Positions 62,196-64,000 of a DNA stretch of 64,000 nucleotides are shown piece after piece. The notes under the pieces are model-generated. The model had not been told where the DNA came from and did no database searches. It worked only from the letters and a program-made list of their open reading frames with translations. The stretch is from Mesobacillus foraminis (GTDB taxonomy: Bacteria > Bacillota > Bacilli > Bacillales > Cytobacillaceae). The stretch spans positions 172,982-236,981 of the forward strand of contig NZ_SLVV01000003.1 in NCBI RefSeq assembly GCF_004340465.1, in the 5' to 3' direction. Position numbers and translations under genes: made by a program. Numbering within the stretch: position 1 is the stretch's first letter; each line of letters starts with the position of its first letter.

Positions 62196-62239
62196 TTATT
62201 ATAAAAACACTTGATTTATAATAATAAATTATGTAATAA
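62196..62239 (+). promoter_or_regulatory. Promoter of the third sugar ABC operon with putative operators
   Basis: -35 TTGATT (62211-62216), 17-base spacer, -10 TAATAA (62234-62239). TTATTATAA (62196-62204) and its inverted form TTATAATAA (62216-62224) are 20 bases apart. Similar words precede the ArsR-type gene, so they may be its binding sites, although the region is very AT-rich. Confidence 0.5.
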
Positions 62240-62253
62240 TAACCCCATAAAGT

Positions 62254-62267
62254 TGAAAGCGTTTTAT
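62254..62267 (+). promoter_or_regulatory. cre-like site
   Basis: TGAAAGCGTTTTAT matches the cre consensus at 12 of 14 positions, 15 bases after the -10. Confidence 0.55.
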
Positions 62268-62332
62268 GAAAGGGTTTGCCCAATAAAAAACTTTCAGCTC
62301 CAAAAGATATTATTTTCCTAGGAGGAAACAGG

Positions 62333-63598
62333 ATGAAATCTTTTAAATGGCTAGTTTTATTGATTGCAAGTGTCCTAGTTTTAGGCGCATGCTCCGGCGG
62401 CAATAATGCTTCAAAGTCAAAAGACGGAAAGATTCAAATCTCCTTTATCAACGGTTTTACCGGTGGTGACGGGGCCTATATGAAAAAAATTACCGACGGG
62501 TTCAATGCATCCCAGGATAAGTATGAAATCGTCGAAAGCCAAGAAAAAGATCACTATACAAAATATAAATCTGGCGACTATGACATGGTTGTCATTCACG
62601 GAAACAACCTTGAAACGTATCGTCTGGACGGAATGATTCAGGAGGTTGGCCCGTTATATGAAAAAGCAGGCCTGAAAGAGTCAGACTTCCACCAGGCTGG
62701 AATGGACCTTGCGAAACTAGATGGCAAGCTCTACGGATTCCCGATTGATATCCATCCGTTAACCATGTTCTATAATAAAGAATTTACTCAGGAAGCCCCA
62801 AAAACCTACGAAGATCTGAAGAAACTCAATGCTGATCTGCAGGCTAAAAACAAAGATCTCTATGCACTCGGTGTTCCATCTTCAGGCCTGGTCGAGTTTT
62901 ATATGCTGATGATCGCTGCCCAAAACGGCGTCGACCTTCAGGATGGAAATGCCCTGAACTTTGCTCAGCCTGAGTATGCAGATGCATTAATGACGTTCCA
63001 CGATATGGTATGGAAAGATAAGGTTTCTCCAGCTGGCCTTGGCCTTGATGGTGAATTCAAAACGTTCATGAAGGAAGCAGATTCCGGAAAAGCAGTACAG
63101 TCCGCGATTGCCTTGACTGGCCCTTGGTATTATGCGGCGGCGAAAGAAAAATTCGGTGACAGCCTTGGAGTTGCTCCAATCCCGCAAATCGGCAAGCAGC
63201 AAGCGGCTTACGGAAATGCCCATATGCTTGCAGTATCTGCAAGTGTTGAAGACGAAGAGGTCAAAGAAGGGATTGCTGAGTTCGCGAAATACATGTTCAC
63301 TCCTGAAAACCTGATTAACTGGGCAGATGGGGGACAGGCACCTGTTCACTTAAAGACAATCGAAAAGGTGACGGCCGAGAAGGATAAATATCAGATTGCC
63401 TACCAGAACTCGCTGCAGTTCGACTCTTATGTTGCTCCGCCGCAAGTCTATCAGTATGGCGAGCAAATCCGCTACATGAATGAGAAAGTGTTCTCCAAAC
63501 TTGTGGGCACGGAAAACCTGACAGCAGATCAATTAATGAAGGAACTGGAAAGCGCAACAAAGAAAGCTCAGCAAATCGCTGAAACACAACCGAAATAA
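62333..63598 (+). CDS. Sugar ABC transporter substrate-binding lipoprotein, third system
   Basis: Binding lipoprotein of 421 residues. Signal peptide with lipobox LGAC, Cys20 lipid-bearing. Mature domain is a family 1 binding protein (IQISFINGFTGGDGAYMKKI, MVVIHGNNLETYRLDGMIQEVGP, FPIDIHPLTMFYNKEF, ALTGPWYYAAAKEKFG). ATG 62333 has AGGAGG 8 bases upstream; the frame is open further upstream without a ribosome-binding site. The sugar is unknown. The preceding ArsR-type regulator and cre-like site imply sugar-specific and catabolite control. Confidence 0.88.
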   Translation: MKSFKWLVLLIASVLVLGACSGGNNASKSKDGKIQISFINGFTGGDGAYMKKITDGFNASQDKYEIVESQEKDHYTKYKSGDYDMVVIHGNNLETYRLDGMIQEVGPLYEKAGLKESDFHQAGMDLAKLDGKLYGFPIDIHPLTMFYNKEFTQEAPKTYEDLKKLNADLQAKNKDLYALGVPSSGLVEFYMLMIAAQNGVDLQDGNALNFAQPEYADALMTFHDMVWKDKVSPAGLGLDGEFKTFMKEADSGKAVQSAIALTGPWYYAAAKEKFGDSLGVAPIPQIGKQQAAYGNAHMLAVSASVEDEEVKEGIAEFAKYMFTPENLINWADGGQAPVHLKTIEKVTAEKDKYQIAYQNSLQFDSYVAPPQVYQYGEQIRYMNEKVFSKLVGTENLTADQLMKELESATKKAQQIAETQPK

Positions 63599-63612
63599 TA
63601 ACTAAAAAAAGC

Positions 63613-63642
63613 AGAGTGGCGCGGGAATCCCTGCGCCATTCT
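63613..63642 (+). terminator. Hairpin between binding protein and permease genes, third system
   Basis: AGAGTGGCGC (63613-63622) pairs with GCGCCATTCT (63633-63642), with GG/CC inside. There is only a weak T tail. Its position matches those at 2667-2750 and 34193-34234. Confidence 0.6.
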
Positions 63643-63709
63643 CACTAAAAATGCATGAAATCAGCAAAAGGTGAGCATTAGTTCTCCTATTTAATGGAGG
63701 GTGTGTAAA

Positions 63710-64000
63710 ATGCATAAAGGAACATCGACAAAAACATGGGCAATCCTCATGGTTTCCCCGTTCGTACTTTGCTTTATTTTATTCTGGCTGGCGCCGATGC
63801 TGCTCGGCCTCTGGGTCAGCCTTCACAATTGGAACCTGTCATCAGGCAATAACGGTTTCGTAGGGCTGCAAAATTACGTGGATATTTTAACTCCCGGGTC
63901 TCTATATAATGAAGCTTTTATGCTGGCTCTGAAAAATACGCTTGTATTTGTAGTGATCAGTGTTCCTCCGCTTGTCATAATCGCTCTGGGACTGGCCTTG
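63710..64000 (+). CDS. Sugar ABC transporter permease, MalF type, 3' end missing
   Basis: The first 97 codons of a permease cut by the window end. After a short basic N-terminus there is a membrane helix (TWAILMVSPFVLCFILFWLAP), then WVSLHNWNL and GFVGLQNYVDIL, typical of MalF-type sugar permeases, and the start of a second helix. GGAGG lies 9 bases before the ATG. It is the next gene of the third sugar importer; a MalG-type partner is expected to the right. Confidence 0.85.
   Translation, partial: MHKGTSTKTWAILMVSPFVLCFILFWLAPMLLGLWVSLHNWNLSSGNNGFVGLQNYVDILTPGSLYNEAFMLALKNTLVFVVISVPPLVIIALGLAL

Overview
The window is a piece of a Bacillaceae chromosome (low to moderate G+C, Firmicutes style). 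The evidence is strong AGGAGG ribosome-binding sites, CcpA cre-like sites, a GlpP-controlled glycerol regulon, and a teichuronic-acid (tua) operon in Bacillus subtilis gene order. No rRNA, tRNA, CRISPR array, transposase or prophage gene was seen. About 55 genes are supported, including two small ones (45 and 36 residues).

Layout. 1-10.3 kb: the end of a YesM-type sensor kinase, then a lactose/galactoside locus (binding lipoprotein, two permeases, GH2 beta-galactosidase, GH36 alpha-galactosidase). 10.4-14.3 kb: a 5TM-PAS kinase, a DoxX protein behind a Rex-like site, a DinB protein, and a haem-monooxygenase-like protein behind a Fur box. 14.4-19.6 kb: glpP-glpF-glpK-glpD, with terminator leaders before glpF and glpD. 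19.8-31.5 kb: a GNAT protein, an MFS permease, nanE, a secreted M28 peptidase, an antimicrobial-peptide-type ABC exporter beside a two-component system, a VOC protein and fetAB. 31.7-41.4 kb: the galactan locus ganR-ganSPQAB. 41.4-44.1 kb (minus strand): phoX-tatA-tatC and a 45-residue cysteine protein behind a Pho box. 44.6-46.8 kb: a TipA-like MerR regulator, rbsK and an unknown coiled-coil protein. 47.4-58.9 kb: tuaA-tuaH with an added epimerase after tuaD, then galU. 59-61 kb: a 36-residue membrane protein behind a Pho box, a secreted unknown protein and an esterase. 61.2-64 kb: an ArsR-type regulator with a large C-terminal domain and the start of a third sugar ABC operon, cut by the window end.

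How it works together. Two complete galactoside pathways are present. One imports and cleaves alpha- and beta-galactosides. The other cuts plant galactan outside the cell (GanB), imports the oligosaccharides (GanSPQ) and hydrolyses them (GanA). A second theme is phosphate starvation: Pho-box-like repeats precede phoX-tat, the 36-residue gene and, less clearly, tuaA. That fits replacing phosphate-rich wall teichoic acid by teichuronic acid while scavenging phosphate with a Tat-exported PhoX.

The most unusual content is non-coding. There is a family of 37-bp repeats at seven intergenic loci, a 0.7-kb pair of 52-bp hairpin repeat arrays splitting the tua operon between tuaC and tuaD, and a 21-bp phased repeat at two places. 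Terminator-like hairpins also lie inside operons: after all three binding-protein genes, before the alpha-galactosidase gene, in the glpF, glpD and tuaA leaders, and between tatA and tatC.
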